Shown in pieces: positions 5,513 through 5,569 of a stretch of DNA of 5,569 bases (position 1 is its first letter; each line of letters starts with the position of its first letter). The notes under the pieces were generated by a model that was not told where the DNA came from, searched no databases, and was given only the letters and a program-made list of their open reading frames with translations. The position numbers and the translations under genes were made by a program. The DNA is from Roseburia sp. (GTDB taxonomy: Bacteria; Bacillota; Clostridia; Lachnospirales; Lachnospiraceae), in the NCBI GenBank assembly GCA_030844625.1, contig JAUUNJ010000192.1, positions 1-5,569 of the forward strand. The letters are read 5' to 3'.

Positions 5513-5569
5513 ATTATGTAAATAATATATTAAAAACCTTATTTAAAATGAACAGTTTAATTGATGTAT

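Noticed and set aside
5513..5569. AT-rich end of window, considered as a promoter for a downstream gene
   Set aside because: No convincing -35/-10 pair with proper spacing; nothing further can be supported before the window ends.

Overview
The window looks like chromosome from a low-GC Gram-positive anaerobe of the class Clostridia, most likely a Lachnospiraceae-type species. This rests on the AT-rich coding sequence, strong AGGAGG-type ribosome binding sites, tight overlapping genes, and the Firmicutes gene order rlmN-prpC-prkC-rsgA-rpe. The species cannot be named from this sequence alone.

Positions 1-4469 are one run of plus-strand genes. The window opens inside the last codons of a gene that reads like RlmN (23S rRNA/tRNA adenine methyltransferase). 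Its stop overlaps the start of a PP2C-type Ser/Thr phosphatase (prpC/stp). Next come a membrane PASTA-domain Ser/Thr kinase (prkC/stk), the 30S-assembly GTPase RsgA, and ribulose-phosphate 3-epimerase (rpe). Kinase and phosphatase form the usual antagonistic pair: PrkC senses muropeptides or lipid II through its external PASTA repeats and phosphorylates cytoplasmic targets, and PrpC reverses this. RsgA is a known PrkC substrate in other Firmicutes, so the cluster joins cell-wall sensing to ribosome maturation. A hairpin with a short T-run sits between prkC and rsgA and may partly uncouple the two halves. In many Firmicutes thiN (thiamine pyrophosphokinase) follows rpe. Here it does not.

Positions 4470-5013 hold no intact gene. 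A hairpin just after rpe is followed by a minus-strand relic of a MATE-family multidrug/toxin exporter. The relic is one reading frame carrying pieces of the N-terminal, middle and C-terminal parts of the transporter, with most of the protein deleted and one in-frame TAA. Just beyond it lies a near-consensus sigma-A promoter (TTGACA, 17 bp, TAGAAT) overlapped by a 7-bp inverted repeat that could be an operator.

Positions 5014-5463 encode an Rrf2-family winged-helix regulator without the three-cysteine Fe-S cluster motif, closed by a strong intrinsic terminator. A plausible reading, which is inference, is that the regulator once controlled the divergent exporter and has outlived it. The last ~57 bases are AT-rich and hold nothing I can identify.

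I see no previously undescribed system here. The main operon is well-known core machinery. The least ordinary part is the decayed exporter beside an apparently intact, autoregulated Rrf2 gene.
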